Shown here: positions 1-9,527 of the stretch, in pieces
How the letters are laid out: each line of letters opens with the position of its first letter
Position numbering within the stretch: position 1 is the stretch's first letter
NCBI RefSeq assembly: GCF_017302985.1
Contig: NZ_JAFIMU010000002.1
Location: 496,001-560,000 of the forward strand
DNA from: Corallococcus macrosporus
GTDB lineage: Bacteria > Myxococcota > Myxococcia > Myxococcales > Myxococcaceae
Length of the DNA stretch: 64,000 bases
Direction of reading: 5' to 3'
Made by a program: the position numbers and the translations under genes
Notes under the pieces: model-generated
Seen by the model: only the letters and a program-made list of their open reading frames with translations
Databases searched by the model: none
Told to the model about the DNA's origin: nothing

Positions 1-1365
1 CGCGGCACGGAGGAGGCGCCCGCCGAGGAGGCCGCTCCGGCCGCCCCGCAGGAGCCCACCGAGGCCCCCGCCATCACGGAGGTCGAGCGCGACGGCACCC
101 CGATGCAGGTCATCAAGCTCAATGACCTGAAGCGGATGAAGATCGTCGACCTGGCGAAGATGGCCCACGACACGGGCATCGAGGGCTACCAGGGACTGAA
201 GAAGCAGGACCTCATCTTCGCGCTGCTGGGCGGCATCGCCGACAAGCGCTTCGAGGTCCACGCGGAGGGCGTGCTGGAGCTGCTCAGCGACGGCTTCGGC
301 TTCCTGCGCAGCGCGGACAGCGACTACCAGCCGTCCCCGGACGACATCTACGTGTCGCCGTCGCAGGTGCGCCGCTTCAACCTGCGGCCCGGCGACACGG
401 TGACGGGCCCCATCCGCCAGCCCCGCGAGGGCGAGCGCTTCTTCGCGCTGCAGAAGGTGGACAAGGTCAACTTCGCGGACCCCATGTCGGACGCGGCGCG
501 CGAGCGCATCCTGTTCGACAACCTCACGCCGCTCTATCCGACGCGCAAGCTCAAGCTGGAGCACGAGTCGTCGGAGATGACCACGCGCATCATCGACATG
601 TTCTGCCCCATCGGCCTGGGCCAGCGCTGCCTCATCGTGGCGCCCCCGAAGGCCGGCAAGACGGTGCTGCTGCAGAACATCGCGCACGCCATCAGCCGCA
701 ACCACCCGGACGTCTACCTCATCGTGCTGCTCGTGGACGAGCGCCCGGAGGAAGTGACGGACATGGAGCGCAGCGTGCGCGGCGAGGTGGTGTCCTCCAC
801 CTTCGACGAGCCCGCCACGCGCCACGTGCAGGTGGCGGAGATGGTCATCGACAAGGCCAAGCGCCTGGTCGAGCAGAAGTACGACGTCTGCATCCTGCTG
901 GACTCCATCACCCGTCTGGCGCGCGCCTACAACACGGTGGTGCCGGCGTCCGGCAAGATCCTCTCCGGCGGCGTGGACGCCAACGCGCTCCACAAGCCCA
1001 AGCGCTTCTTCGGCGCGGCCCGCAACATCGAGGAGGGCGGCAGCCTCACCATCATCGGCACGGCGCTCATTGACACCGGCAGCCGCATGGATGAAGTGAT
1101 TTTCGAAGAGTTCAAGGGCACGGGTAACTCCGAAATCGTCCTGGACCGGAAGTTGATGGAGAAGCGCATCTTCCCAACGCTCGACATCAACAAATCCGGC
1201 ACCCGCAAGGAGGAGCTCCTCTTGTCTCAGGCGGACCTGGTGCGTATTACGGCGTTGCGCCAGGTGCTCCACCCGTTCACGCCCATCGACGCGATGGAGT
1301 TCGTGCTCAAGCACATGCGTCCGACGGCGGCGAACACGGAGTTCCTGGGCTCGATGAACCGGTAG
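1..1365 (+). CDS. rho: Transcription termination factor Rho (5' end outside window)
   Basis: Hexameric RNA-dependent ATPase that ends transcription. The frame is open from base 1, so the start lies upstream. The first ~34 codons are an Ala/Pro/Glu-rich tail before the Rho N-terminal helical domain ([15 protein letters not shown], from ATG 103). A cold-shock-like RNA-binding domain follows (GFGFLRS at ~298-318). Walker A is APPKAGKT near base 640. Walker B is [15 protein letters not shown] near 889-933, and the conserved [21 protein letters not shown] stretch follows. An N-terminal acidic/Pro extension is usual in high-GC bacteria and myxobacteria (family knowledge). ATG 103 is a possible start but would drop the in-frame extension, so I treat the gene as 5'-partial. 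No hairpin terminator is visible after the stop; a small lipoprotein gene begins 26 bases on. Confidence 0.97.
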   Translation, partial: RGTEEAPAEEAAPAAPQEPTEAPAITEVERDGTPMQVIKLNDLKRMKIVDLAKMAHDTGIEGYQGLKKQDLIFALLGGIADKRFEVHAEGVLELLSDGFGFLRSADSDYQPSPDDIYVSPSQVRRFNLRPGDTVTGPIRQPREGERFFALQKVDKVNFADPMSDAARERILFDNLTPLYPTRKLKLEHESSEMTTRIIDMFCPIGLGQRCLIVAPPKAGKTVLLQNIAHAISRNHPDVYLIVLLVDERPEEVTDMERSVRGEVVSSTFDEPATRHVQVAEMVIDKAKRLVEQKYDVCILLDSITRLARAYNTVVPASGKILSGGVDANALHKPKRFFGAARNIEEGGSLTIIGTALIDTGSRMDEVIFEEFKGTGNSEIVLDRKLMEKRIFPTLDINKSGTRKEELLLSQADLVRITALRQVLHPFTPIDAMEFVLKHMRPTAANTEFLGSMNR

Positions 1366-1390
1366 TCCCCTCCGGCCCAAGGAGCCCCGT

Positions 1391-1711
1391 ATGCGTCGTG
1401 CCCGCCTCCTCTGTCATGTCGCCCGCGCTGTCGCGGGCCTCACCCTGGGGTTCCTGGCGGGTTGCGACATCGGGGTGGAGGACCTTCCGCTGGAGGACAC
1501 CCCACCGGTGCTCTCCAGCCAGGTCTGCTACGACGACTCGGACTGCGTGGCGAACAAGTGCTGCGGTAACGGCACCGCCATCACCCACCGCGACGTGGGG
1601 CCCGACTGCTCCGCCGTGCTGTGCGACGGCACGTGTCCTGCCAACAGCGTGGACTGCGGCCGCTGCATCCCGACGTGCCGCGAGGCGCGCTGCGCCGCCG
1701 CCTGCCAGTAG
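1391..1711 (+). CDS. Small Cys-rich lipoprotein, function unknown
   Basis: Encodes 106 residues. The start is well supported by AAGGAG eight bases upstream. Residues 1-25 form a lipoprotein signal peptide: Arg-rich start, hydrophobic core, lipobox LAGC with Cys25. The mature part has 12 further cysteines in CxxDSDC-, KCC- and CxxxC-like spacings, which suggests a disulphide-knotted domain that folds outside the cytoplasm. No family is recognised. The gene lies 26 bases after rho and could be read through from it. It is convergent with the histidine kinase gene, with 19 bases between the stops. Lipidation is inferred from the lipobox only. Confidence 0.75.
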   Translation: MRRARLLCHVARAVAGLTLGFLAGCDIGVEDLPLEDTPPVLSSQVCYDDSDCVANKCCGNGTAITHRDVGPDCSAVLCDGTCPANSVDCGRCIPTCREARCAAACQ

Positions 1712-1730
1712 GCGCGCGGCCACAGCCGGT

Positions 1731-4292
1731 TCAGCCGGGCAGGCCGGTCATGTCCACCGGCGGCTCCCTCAAGGGCAGCGTCACGCGGAAGGTGGTGCCG
1801 CCGCCCGGCGTGTCCTCCACGTCGATGCGGCCCTGGTGCGCCTCCACCACCTGGCGCGACACCCAGAGCCCCAGGCCCAGGCCGCCGTAGTGGTGCGTGG
1901 ACACGGCGCGCTCGAAGCGCTCGAAGATGCGCTCGCGGTCCTCCGGCTTGATGCCGATGCCGTGGTCCACCACGGTCAGGCGCACCACGTCCCCGTCCGG
2001 CTGGAGCGTCACGGTTACCGGCCGGCCCCGGCCGAACTTCAGCGCGTTGGCGACCAGGTTGTGCACCACCTGCGAGATGCGTGACGGGTCGAAGGGGCCC
2101 ACCACCGGGCCCTTCACGTCCACGGTGAGCGGCGTGCCGTCGCGGCGCGCCTCCTCCTCCGCGAAGCGCGTCACCTCCACCAGCAGGTCGCCCAGGTCCA
2201 CCTCCGAGCGGGTGAGCTTCAGCCGGCCGCTGGTGATCTGCGACACGTCCATCAGCACGTCCACCAGCATCGCCAGCCGGCGGATGAAGGACCGGGCCTG
2301 CTTCAGGCGCTCCAGCGCCTTGGGCGGCGCGTCCCGGCCCAGGCCGCGCTCCACCAGCTCCAGGTGCAGCTGGAAGGCCGCCAGCGGCGTGCGCAGCTCG
2401 TGGGCCGCCACGGAGAGGAAGTCGTCCCGGGCGCGCAGCGCTTCGGCCAGCCCCTCCGCGCGGGCGCGCTCGTTGGCCATCTCTCCGCGCATCCGCGCGA
2501 GCTTCAGGTTGGACGCGATGCGCGCGAGCAGCTCCCCGGCGGAGAAGGGCTTCACCAGGTAGTCATCCGCGCCGGACGTCAGGCCCTGCACCGTGGCCTC
2601 TTCGCCGGCCTTCGCGGACAGCAGCAGGATGGGCAGCTCGCGCGTGGTGGGCGCGGCGCGCAGGGCCTTGAGCAGGCCCATGCCGTCCAGCTTCGGCATC
2701 ATCACGTCCGACAGCACCAGGTCCGGCGGCCGGGCCAGCGCGGACTCCAGGCCCTTCAGGCCGTCCGTCACGGCCTCCACGTCGTACTCGGGGGAGAGCA
2801 CGCGCTGGATGTAGTCGCGCATGTCCCGGTTGTCGTCCACCAGGAGGATGCGCGCGCGCTGCGCCGGGCCCGGGTCATGGCCGTCCGCCGAGGCCGGGTG
2901 CTGGTGCGAGGACTGCGTGCGGTCCTTGGGCCTGGTGACGTTCCACAGCAGCGCTTCCTCGACGTAGGCCGACGTGGCCTCGCGCGCCGCGGAGCGCGGC
3001 CGGGCGGCGTTGCGGATGCGCTCCGGCGGCAGGTGCGCATGGCCCAGCGGCAGCTCCACGGTGAAGACGCTGCCTTCGCCCTCCGTGCTGCGCGCGGACA
3101 CGGCGCCGCCGTGCAGCCGCGCGAACTCCTGCACCAGCGCGAGCCCGATGCCGCTGCCCTCCACGGTGCGCGACGGCGAGCCCTGCACGCGGTGGAAGCG
3201 CTCGAAGAGGCGGGGCAGCTCGTTCGCGGGGATGCCGGAGCCGGTGTCCTCCACCTCCAGCGTCACCCGCTGCCCGGACTCGCGCAGCCGCAGCGTGACG
3301 CCGCCCTGGAGCGTGAACTTGAACGCGTTGGACACCAGGTTGAGGACGATCTGCTCCCACAGGTCCGGGGCCACGTAGACGGGCTGGGACAGGGGCGGGC
3401 AGTCCACCGTGAGCTTCAGGCCCGCGCGCTCCATGGCGGAGCGGAAGCTGGCGGCCGCGTCCTTCGTGAGCGCGGCCAGGTCCGCGGGCACGAAGCGCTC
3501 CTCCTTGGGGCCCGCCTCCAGCTTCGACAGGTCCAGCAGCGCGTTCACCAGCTTGAGCAGGCGCCCGGCGTTGCGGTGCACCCGCTCCATCTCCTTGCGG
3601 ACCTCGTCCGACAGCGGGCCCGCGCGGCCGGCGAGCAGGTCCTCCGTGGGGCCCAGCATCAGCGTCAGCGGCGTGCGGAACTCGTGGCTGACGTTGGCGA
3701 AGAACTCCGACTTGAGCCGGTCCAGCTCGCCCAGTTGCTCGTTGGCCACGCGCAGCTGCTGGTTGGCCTCTTGAATCTGCTGGGCGCGCCGGAAGATTTC
3801 GCCCTCCATTTCATCCGCGCGGGCCCGGAGCGCGGCGTGCTGGCGGCTCTGCTCGTCGTCCGGCTGCCGCTGGTGGATGAAGTCGGTGACGTCCTCCACG
3901 CGGTGGATGATGTGGCGCAGCGTGCCGTCCTCGCCGAACACCGGGCTGTTCAGCGGGCTCCAGTAGCGCAGCTCGAAGCCGCCGCCGGCCTCCGGGGGCC
4001 GGGGGATGTCGTACTTCTGGACCGCCATCGCGTCCGGGGCGCCCGTCTTCACCACGCGCTCCAGCGATGCGCGCAGGTTGGTCACCCCGGTGGCCCCCGA
4101 TTCCTGGGGGTTGTCCGGGAAGACCTCGAAGATGTGTCGGCCCAGGATGTCCTCGCGCCGCGTCCGCGTGGCGCGCAGGTACGAGTCCGTCACCGCGACG
4201 ATGACGAACCCCGGCGTCAGCACCAGGTACGGGTTGGGTGAGGCTTCGAACAGGCTCCGGAAGTCCGGGGCCGGCGAGGGGCTGGGGGGCAT
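1731..4292 (-). CDS. Hybrid sensor histidine kinase with two kinase cores
   Basis: Cytosolic signalling kinase of 853 residues with no signal peptide or membrane segment. Domains in order: PAS (~10-140), coiled coil (~140-195), HisKA with SHEFRTPL (His203), HATPase with N-box NAFKF, DTGSGIP and GSGIGLAL (~310-415), receiver with phospho-acceptor Asp529 in LVLSDVMMP and Lys581, then a second HisKA with AAHELRTPL (His631) and a second HATPase with NALKF, DHGIGI and GLGLGL (~740-845). A GTG at 4295 directly precedes the ATG at 4292; GAGGA is better spaced for the ATG. Kinase-receiver-kinase order suggests an internal phosphorelay (inference). The ligand is unknown and no cognate response regulator is adjacent. 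The N-terminal PAS may sense a small molecule or redox state. Confidence 0.9.
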   Translation of the reverse strand: MPPSPSPAPDFRSLFEASPNPYLVLTPGFVIVAVTDSYLRATRTRREDILGRHIFEVFPDNPQESGATGVTNLRASLERVVKTGAPDAMAVQKYDIPRPPEAGGGFELRYWSPLNSPVFGEDGTLRHIIHRVEDVTDFIHQRQPDDEQSRQHAALRARADEMEGEIFRRAQQIQEANQQLRVANEQLGELDRLKSEFFANVSHEFRTPLTLMLGPTEDLLAGRAGPLSDEVRKEMERVHRNAGRLLKLVNALLDLSKLEAGPKEERFVPADLAALTKDAAASFRSAMERAGLKLTVDCPPLSQPVYVAPDLWEQIVLNLVSNAFKFTLQGGVTLRLRESGQRVTLEVEDTGSGIPANELPRLFERFHRVQGSPSRTVEGSGIGLALVQEFARLHGGAVSARSTEGEGSVFTVELPLGHAHLPPERIRNAARPRSAAREATSAYVEEALLWNVTRPKDRTQSSHQHPASADGHDPGPAQRARILLVDDNRDMRDYIQRVLSPEYDVEAVTDGLKGLESALARPPDLVLSDVMMPKLDGMGLLKALRAAPTTRELPILLLSAKAGEEATVQGLTSGADDYLVKPFSAGELLARIASNLKLARMRGEMANERARAEGLAEALRARDDFLSVAAHELRTPLAAFQLHLELVERGLGRDAPPKALERLKQARSFIRRLAMLVDVLMDVSQITSGRLKLTRSEVDLGDLLVEVTRFAEEEARRDGTPLTVDVKGPVVGPFDPSRISQVVHNLVANALKFGRGRPVTVTLQPDGDVVRLTVVDHGIGIKPEDRERIFERFERAVSTHHYGGLGLGLWVSRQVVEAHQGRIDVEDTPGGGTTFRVTLPLREPPVDMTGLPG

Positions 4293-4354
4293 CACGCGTC
4301 CTCAGATGCGGAGGAGTGCGTGGAATTAGTCACTCGCCCCCGGGATGGCCAGGG

Positions 4355-4376
4355 GAGAAAGGGGGCCCCGGCCCCC
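4355..4376 (-). terminator. Putative intrinsic terminator of the AI-2E permease gene
   Basis: On the minus strand GGGGGC-CGGG-GCCCCC (4361-4376) is followed by TTTCTCC. It lies 27 bases after the stop of the permease gene and before the upstream end of the kinase gene. The T tract is short, so efficiency is uncertain. Confidence 0.5.
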
Positions 4377-4402
4377 GGTTTTCAACCGGTGGACGCTTCG
4401 GC

Positions 4403-5620
4403 TCAGGCGGCGGGGGCCGCGTCCGTGGAGGCGACCGCCTGCTGCGAGGGCGCGGCCACCAGTGGGGGCGGCTGGGCCTTGAGGCGCGCGTAGTCGAAGC
4501 AGGCCACCGCGATGGAGGCCACCGGCACCGCGAACAGCGCGCCCCAGAGGCCGAAGAGCTTCTCGCCCGCGATGAGGGAGAAGGCCACCACCACGGGGTG
4601 GATGCGCGCGGCCTCGCCCATGATCTTCGGGTTGAGGAAGTACGCCTCCAGCGCGTGGATGCCGATGATCCACAAGAGGAGCGCCACGGCCTTCTGGAAG
4701 CCGTCCGCCAGCGCGATGAGCACGATGGGCACCGAGCTGATGATGGTGCCGAAGATGGGGATGAGGCTGAAGAGCGTGGCGATGGTTGCCAGGAGGAACG
4801 CGAACTTCACGCCGAACAGCAGCAGGCCCAGCAGCGTGAGGCCTCCGTTCACCAGGCAGATGGTCACCTGGCCGCGCACCACGCCGGACAGCGACTTGTC
4901 GATGCGCGCCACCAGCGTCTTCGCGTCCGGGAGCAGCTCCGCGGGGATGAGCGTGCCGAAGTAGCGGCGGATGGCCTGCGCGTCGATGGAGAAGAACGCG
5001 GCCACCATCAGGATGAAGAACAGCATGAAGACGCCGGCCAGCACCTCCGTGACGATGCGCCTGGACACGTTGACGATGTCTCCCAGGTTCTCCCTGGCGA
5101 ACGACGTCGTGCGGGCCACCGCGTCGGTGAGCATCTGCTCCAGGTCCAGCGCCAGGCTGAAGCTGCCCTGGGCCCCCGCCGCGCCCTCCATGGCCCGGTC
5201 CGACAGCGCCACGGGGATGCCGTACACGTTGAGCCACTCCTCCGCGCGCTGCGCGAGCGTCTGCACGTGCTCCGGCGTGAGCGCGCTGGCGAAGCCCGCC
5301 ATCTCGCGGCTGATGCGCGCCACCTCGCGGTAGAGCTGCGGCACCAGCGCGACGAAGAAGAGGTACACGGCGAGGAAGAACCCCGCGTAGATGGCGAGGA
5401 TGGCCACCCAGCGCGGCACGTAGCGGCCCGCCACCTTCAGCCGCGTGATGCGCGCCACCAGCGGCTGCACCAGGTACGCGATGAGCGCGGCGCCCGCGAA
5501 GGGCATCACCACCGAGCGCAGGGCGAAGAGCGTCACCGCGAGGGCCACCCACAACCCGGCGAGGAGGAGCAGGCGCTTGCGGCGTTCGTCGGGGGCGGTG
5601 GCTTCCACGGGCTGCGACAT
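4403..5620 (-). CDS. AI-2E family transporter (PerM/YdiK-like permease)
   Basis: Polytopic inner-membrane protein of 405 residues. Hydrophobic helices lie at ~17-35, ~37-56 and ~68-90, followed by a periplasmic-looking amphipathic region (~110-190) and four or five further helices. The C-terminal part holds LFGVKFAFLLATIATLFSLIPIFG and the family-typical HALEAYFLNPKIMG. This is the AI-2E exporter-like family (Pfam PF01594), named for E. coli TqsA, but most members transport something else or are uncharacterised (for example Na+/H+ antiport), so autoinducer-2 should not be assumed. I chose the ATG at 5620: the frame extends upstream to 5704, but the extra 28 residues are Gly/Cys-rich and unlike protein of this family. 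The gene stands alone, with a hairpin terminator downstream. Confidence 0.88.
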   Translation of the reverse strand: MSQPVEATAPDERRKRLLLLAGLWVALAVTLFALRSVVMPFAGAALIAYLVQPLVARITRLKVAGRYVPRWVAILAIYAGFFLAVYLFFVALVPQLYREVARISREMAGFASALTPEHVQTLAQRAEEWLNVYGIPVALSDRAMEGAAGAQGSFSLALDLEQMLTDAVARTTSFARENLGDIVNVSRRIVTEVLAGVFMLFFILMVAAFFSIDAQAIRRYFGTLIPAELLPDAKTLVARIDKSLSGVVRGQVTICLVNGGLTLLGLLLFGVKFAFLLATIATLFSLIPIFGTIISSVPIVLIALADGFQKAVALLLWIIGIHALEAYFLNPKIMGEAARIHPVVVAFSLIAGEKLFGLWGALFAVPVASIAVACFDYARLKAQPPPLVAAPSQQAVASTDAAPAA

Positions 5621-5746
5621 GCACCCGGGCTTAGGGCACCAGCCTCCCTCCTGACAAGCACCCACGGGAAAGCTTCGCCCGGCCCGGGCTCCTCTGTCCC
5701 CCAAGGGTCAGGAAATGCCTCGGGTGAGGGGGCAGGCAGGCGGGCT

Positions 5747-6208
5747 TCAGGCCTGGGGCAGCCCGGTCCGGTCGCCCAGGCGGGCCTCCAGCCGCTCCAG
5801 GCAGTCGCGCATGAGGCGGCGCTTGATGCGGCCCTGGGTGGCCTCGCCCAGGCCCAGCATCTGTTCGGTGAGCCAGCGGGTGAGGAAGAGCAGGGGGACG
5901 CGGTCCCCGGCGTTCAGCCCGTGCTCCAGGTAGCGCTTGTTGCGCACGTAGTCGTCGAAGGCGTCGAACTCGCGGGCCAGGTCCCACTTCGCCAGGCGCA
6001 GGGCCTCCGTGTAGACGGCCGGCTCCGGGCGCCGGGTGGCCTCCTGGAACAGCGGGGCGAACTCGCCCAGGGTGGCGGGATCCAGGTCCTGCACCGGCGG
6101 AGGCCAGGACGCCAGGTCCTTGGCGAGCAGGCGGGCCACCTCGTCCAGCAGGTGGTCCACGAGGGCGACGGGCTTGAGGTCGAAGAGGTGGTCCCAGCGC
6201 GAGGGCAT
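5747..6208 (-). CDS. Conserved hypothetical protein, 153 residues
   Basis: Not recognised. The product is soluble and mostly helical by eye, rich in Leu, Arg and Glu, with no signal peptide or membrane segment. Two aromatic/acidic patches stand out: FDAFDDYVRNKRYLEH and LTRWLTEQMLGLGEA. Its start lies three bases after the stop of the alpha/beta hydrolase gene, so the two are very probably one operon. A role tied to that hydrolase (an accessory or regulator) is a guess from position only. Confidence 0.7.
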   Translation of the reverse strand: MPSRWDHLFDLKPVALVDHLLDEVARLLAKDLASWPPPVQDLDPATLGEFAPLFQEATRRPEPAVYTEALRLAKWDLAREFDAFDDYVRNKRYLEHGLNAGDRVPLLFLTRWLTEQMLGLGEATQGRIKRRLMRDCLERLEARLGDRTGLPQA

Positions 6209-6211
6209 GTG

Positions 6212-7045
6212 TCAGGGGCTGGCGGCGGCGGTCAGGGCCACCGGAAGGGGAGGGGACGGAAGCTCCGGCGCGTGGACGACGGGCGTCGGGGTGTCAGCAT
6301 AACCCAGCGCCAGCTCGCGCTGGATGACCTCCCACACGGCCCGGCGCGTGAGCAACTCGCCGTGGGGCACCACGCCGGACAGCTCCACGTTGGAGACGTT
6401 GGGCTGTCCGTCCACGTCCAGCACGGAGGACGGGTAGCGCGCGATGACGTCGTCGCGCGAGTAGATGGACGTGAGCCGCACGTGGCGCGGGAAGGCGCCC
6501 ATGCCCAGGTCCTTGATGAAGCGCGAGGTCGGCGTGAGCTGCCACATGCTGCGGCTGAACCAGCCCAGCGTCGCGCAGCCCAGGTAGGCCATGCGCGTGC
6601 CCCGGTGCGGCGTGCCCAGCGTGATGAGGTTCTTCACGCGCGCGTCCCCGCCCAGCCGCTTCACGTAGTACGTGCCGATGAGGCCGCCCTTGGAGTGGCC
6701 GATGATGGTGAGCGGCCCCATGCCCGGGTGGCGCTCGTAGAGCCGGTCCACCTTGCCGCGCACCTTCTGGGCCAGCTCGTCGATGCGGTGCGTGTTGAAG
6801 CGGTCCATGGTGCCGCCCAGGTGGATGGACCAGACGCAGTAGCCCTCGCGGCGCAGGCGGTGCTCCAGCACCTCCAGGACGCGGCGCGTGCTGAAGAAGC
6901 CGTGCAGCAGGAGCACCGGCTTCTGGCAGTGCTTGAAGTCCGTGCGGCGCACGACCTGGTTGCCACGCGGATCCAGGTCCACGTAGCTGGCCAGGTACTT
7001 CAGGTGGCACTTCAGCTTCCGGTACTGCATCACGAACGGATTCAT
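6212..7045 (-). CDS. Alpha/beta hydrolase, lipase-like
   Basis: Predicted serine esterase or lipase of 277 residues. VLLLHGFFS (~33-41) is the HG oxyanion-hole strand. GHSKGG carries the nucleophile Ser in the classic GxSxG elbow, and LITLGTPHRGT follows, as in triacylglycerol lipases and PGAP1-like esterases. A catalytic Asp is plausible in IYSRDDVIARYPS, and the His in VPHGELL near residue ~235. There is no convincing signal peptide, so a cytosolic or membrane-face location is likely. The frame begins with TTG at 7075, but I prefer the ATG at 7045. It appears co-transcribed with the 153-residue gene downstream (three-base gap). The substrate is unknown. Confidence 0.85.
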   Translation of the reverse strand: MNPFVMQYRKLKCHLKYLASYVDLDPRGNQVVRRTDFKHCQKPVLLLHGFFSTRRVLEVLEHRLRREGYCVWSIHLGGTMDRFNTHRIDELAQKVRGKVDRLYERHPGMGPLTIIGHSKGGLIGTYYVKRLGGDARVKNLITLGTPHRGTRMAYLGCATLGWFSRSMWQLTPTSRFIKDLGMGAFPRHVRLTSIYSRDDVIARYPSSVLDVDGQPNVSNVELSGVVPHGELLTRRAVWEVIQRELALGYADTPTPVVHAPELPSPPLPVALTAAASP

Positions 7046-7120
7046 CCCCAGCCCCCGTCCTGCAACACGGTGCAAGCTAGGGACCGTGGGGGCTCGCGGC
7101 CTGGATCAGCGCCCGTCCGT

Positions 7121-7858
7121 TCAGGTGAAGTGTTCGAGGAAGTTCATCAGCACCCGGTGCGCGAGCGGCGTCGGGGTGATGCCGGACAACAATCGGGGGA
7201 CGTACTCGCCCTGGGGGATGCCCTTCTCTTGCGCGAGCGCGTCCAGCTTGTCCTCGCGGGCGAGGATGACCGCGCGCATGGCGTCCGTGGGCATCTCCGG
7301 GTGGAACTGCACGCCCCGCACGTTGGGACGGAAGGCGAGCGCCTGGTGCGCGGTGTTGGCGTTGCCCGCGAGCACCGTGGCGCCCTCTGGCAGTCGCGAG
7401 ACGATGTCCTCGTGGGTGGCCTGCACGGCGAAGCGCTCCGGCAGGCCGGTGAACAGCGGATCCGCGCGGCCCTCGGGTGAGAGCGTCACCTCCACGGTGC
7501 CGGTCTCGCGGCCGTTGGGGTTGCGCGTCACCTTGCCGCCGTAGGCTTCCGCGAGGAGTTGTTGGCCAAAGCACACGCCGAGCACGGGGATGCCCTGCTC
7601 GCCCGCCTCCGCCATGAAGGCGCCCGCGCGCTCCATCCACGGCTCGCGCTGCGTCACCGACAGCGGAGAGCCCGTCATCATCACCGCGTCGTAGCCCTTC
7701 GCATCCTTCGGCAGGGGCGCGCCTTTGTGCACCGGGAGGATGTCGAAGCGCTGGCCGGACAGTCCGATGGTTTGCAGAAACCACCGCTCGTAGTCGCCCA
7801 CGGAGAGCTGGACGGAGGTCGCCGCGTCGCCGGCTTTCAGCAGGAGGACGTTCTTCAT
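7121..7858 (-). CDS. Class I glutamine amidotransferase-like protein
   Basis: 245 residues with a GATase-1 fold. The nucleophile elbow is GVCFGQQ (Cys96), and His186 and Glu188 lie in VQFHPE, giving a complete Cys-His-Glu triad. It has no synthetase domain, so it is a stand-alone GMP-synthase-glutaminase-like or gamma-glutamyl hydrolase-like enzyme. The start ATG at 7858 gives MKNVLLLKAG; an in-frame ATG at 7879 has GGAATGAGG just upstream and may be used instead. It is divergent from an aldehyde dehydrogenase/glutamine-synthetase-like operon, with 109 bases between starts. That context suggests it could hydrolyse a gamma-glutamyl amide made and oxidised by those enzymes, as PuuD does in putrescine catabolism (inference). 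Confidence 0.85.
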   Translation of the reverse strand: MKNVLLLKAGDAATSVQLSVGDYERWFLQTIGLSGQRFDILPVHKGAPLPKDAKGYDAVMMTGSPLSVTQREPWMERAGAFMAEAGEQGIPVLGVCFGQQLLAEAYGGKVTRNPNGRETGTVEVTLSPEGRADPLFTGLPERFAVQATHEDIVSRLPEGATVLAGNANTAHQALAFRPNVRGVQFHPEMPTDAMRAVILAREDKLDALAQEKGIPQGEYVPRLLSGITPTPLAHRVLMNFLEHFT

Positions 7859-7967
7859 GGGGGCAGCTTGCCGCGTCATGCCCTCATTCCTACCGTGTCC
7901 TGCCGTCCGTGTCCGGTGCCCGCCACTTCCAGGTCGCTCGTGCGCCGTGCTCACCCGAGGCTTCGCC

Positions 7968-9455
7968 ATGACCGACGCTCGCTCGCTCACTCCCAAGCTC
8001 CCTGTGCTCAAGCTGCTCATCGACGGGCAGCAGGTGGATCCGATTGAAGGGGGCACCTTCGCGGTGACGAACCCCGCCACCGGTCAGAAGATCGCGGACG
8101 TGCCCGCCGGCACCGCTGCGGACGTGGACCGTGCGGTGAAGGCCGCGCGCCGCGCCTTCGAGTCCGGCCCGTGGGGGAAGATGACCGGCCGCGAGCGCGG
8201 CAAGCTCATCCGCAAGCTGGCGGACCTGCTCTTCGCGCGCCGCGAGGAGTTCGCGCTCGTCGAGTCGATGAACAACGGCAAGACGTTCCGGGACGCCATC
8301 CGGGGCGACGTGGCGCCGGGCGCCGCGACGCTCGCGAACTTCGCGGACCTGGCCAGCACCATCATGGGCGAGGTGCTGCCCGTGGACGGCCCCTTCCACA
8401 CCTACGCGCTCAAGGAGCCGGTGGGCGTGGTGGGCATCATCGTGCCGTGGAACTACCCCACGTGCATGCTGGGCTGGAAGCTGGGGCCCGCGCTGGCCTC
8501 CGGCTGCACGGTGGTGGTGAAGCCGTCCGAGTACACTCCGCTCACCGCGCTGAAGCTGAGCGCGCTGGCGCTGGAGGCGGGCTTCCCGCCCGGCGTCATC
8601 AACGTGGTGACGGGCCTGGGCGACCCCGCGGGCGAGGCGATCGCCCGGCACCCGGACGTGGACAAGATTTCGTTCACCGGCTCCGGCCGCACCGCGCGCC
8701 GGCTGCTCCAGGCGTCCGCCGCGAGCAACCTGAAGAAGCTGACGCTGGAGCTGGGCGGCAAGAGCCCGCAGATCATCTTCCCGGACGCGGACTTCGACCG
8801 CGCGGTGGAGGCGTGCTTCTGGGGCATCTTCGGCAACAAGGGTGAGACGTGCAACGCGGGCAGCCGCGTGCTGGTGCACGAGCAGGCCTACGAGGCGTTC
8901 GTCGCGAAGCTGGCGCAGAAGGCCGGCACCATGAAGGTGGGCGACCCGCTGGACGCGACCACGGAGATGGGCGCGCTGGTGAGCCAGAAGCAGATGGACG
9001 TGGTGCTGGGCTACATCGAGAGCGGCAAGCAGCAGGGAGCGAAGCTGCTGGCGGGCGGCGGCCGCGACACGGACGGCTTCAAGGCGAAGGGCTGCTTCGT
9101 GAAGCCCACCATCTTCGGCGACGTGAAGCCGGACATGAAGATCGCCCAGGAGGAGATCTTCGGTCCGGTGCTCAGTTGCCTGCGCTTCCGCGACGACGCG
9201 GAGGCCATCTCGATGGCCAACAGCACGCAGTACGGCCTGGCCGCGTCCATCTGGACGGGCGACGTGGCCAAGGCGCACGCGCTGGCGAAGCAGGTGAAGA
9301 GCGGCGTGGTGTGGATCAACTGCTTCAACGAGTTCGACGACGCGGCGCCCTTCGGTGGCTACAAGGAATCCGGCTGGGGCAAGGACCTGGGCCACCACGC
9401 GCTGGACGGCTACCTCCAGACGAAGGCCGTGTGGACGAAGCTGCCGTCCCCCTGA
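7968..9455 (+). CDS. NAD(P)-dependent aldehyde dehydrogenase
   Basis: 495 residues, the usual aldehyde dehydrogenase length, oxidising an aldehyde to a carboxylate. Seen: VPWNYP (Rossmann entry), KPSEYTPLTAL, FTGSGRTAR, general-base Glu261 in LELGGKSPQ, and nucleophile Cys295 in GETCNAGSR. The more usual residues before the Cys are GQ.C; here Glu-Thr precede it. The C-terminus has the family's PFGGYKESGWGKDLG. Start ATG at 7968 follows GAGG by seven bases; the frame extends further upstream without protein-like content. It is the first gene of an operon with a glutamine-synthetase-like ligase and an iron-type alcohol dehydrogenase. A role on gamma-glutamyl-aminoaldehydes (PuuC-like) is likely from this context. 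Confidence 0.93.
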   Translation: MTDARSLTPKLPVLKLLIDGQQVDPIEGGTFAVTNPATGQKIADVPAGTAADVDRAVKAARRAFESGPWGKMTGRERGKLIRKLADLLFARREEFALVESMNNGKTFRDAIRGDVAPGAATLANFADLASTIMGEVLPVDGPFHTYALKEPVGVVGIIVPWNYPTCMLGWKLGPALASGCTVVVKPSEYTPLTALKLSALALEAGFPPGVINVVTGLGDPAGEAIARHPDVDKISFTGSGRTARRLLQASAASNLKKLTLELGGKSPQIIFPDADFDRAVEACFWGIFGNKGETCNAGSRVLVHEQAYEAFVAKLAQKAGTMKVGDPLDATTEMGALVSQKQMDVVLGYIESGKQQGAKLLAGGGRDTDGFKAKGCFVKPTIFGDVKPDMKIAQEEIFGPVLSCLRFRDDAEAISMANSTQYGLAASIWTGDVAKAHALAKQVKSGVVWINCFNEFDDAAPFGGYKESGWGKDLGHHALDGYLQTKAVWTKLPSP

Positions 9456-9527
9456 CGCGAAGCCGCGCGCGCTCCGCTTTCCATTCCACTGCTCCACCGC
9501 CGCATGACGAAGAAAAGGAAGGTCCCG

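Noticed and set aside
4403-5620. Autoinducer-2 exporter and quorum-sensing role
   Set aside because: Family name only; no luxS or lsr genes here, and most members have other roles.
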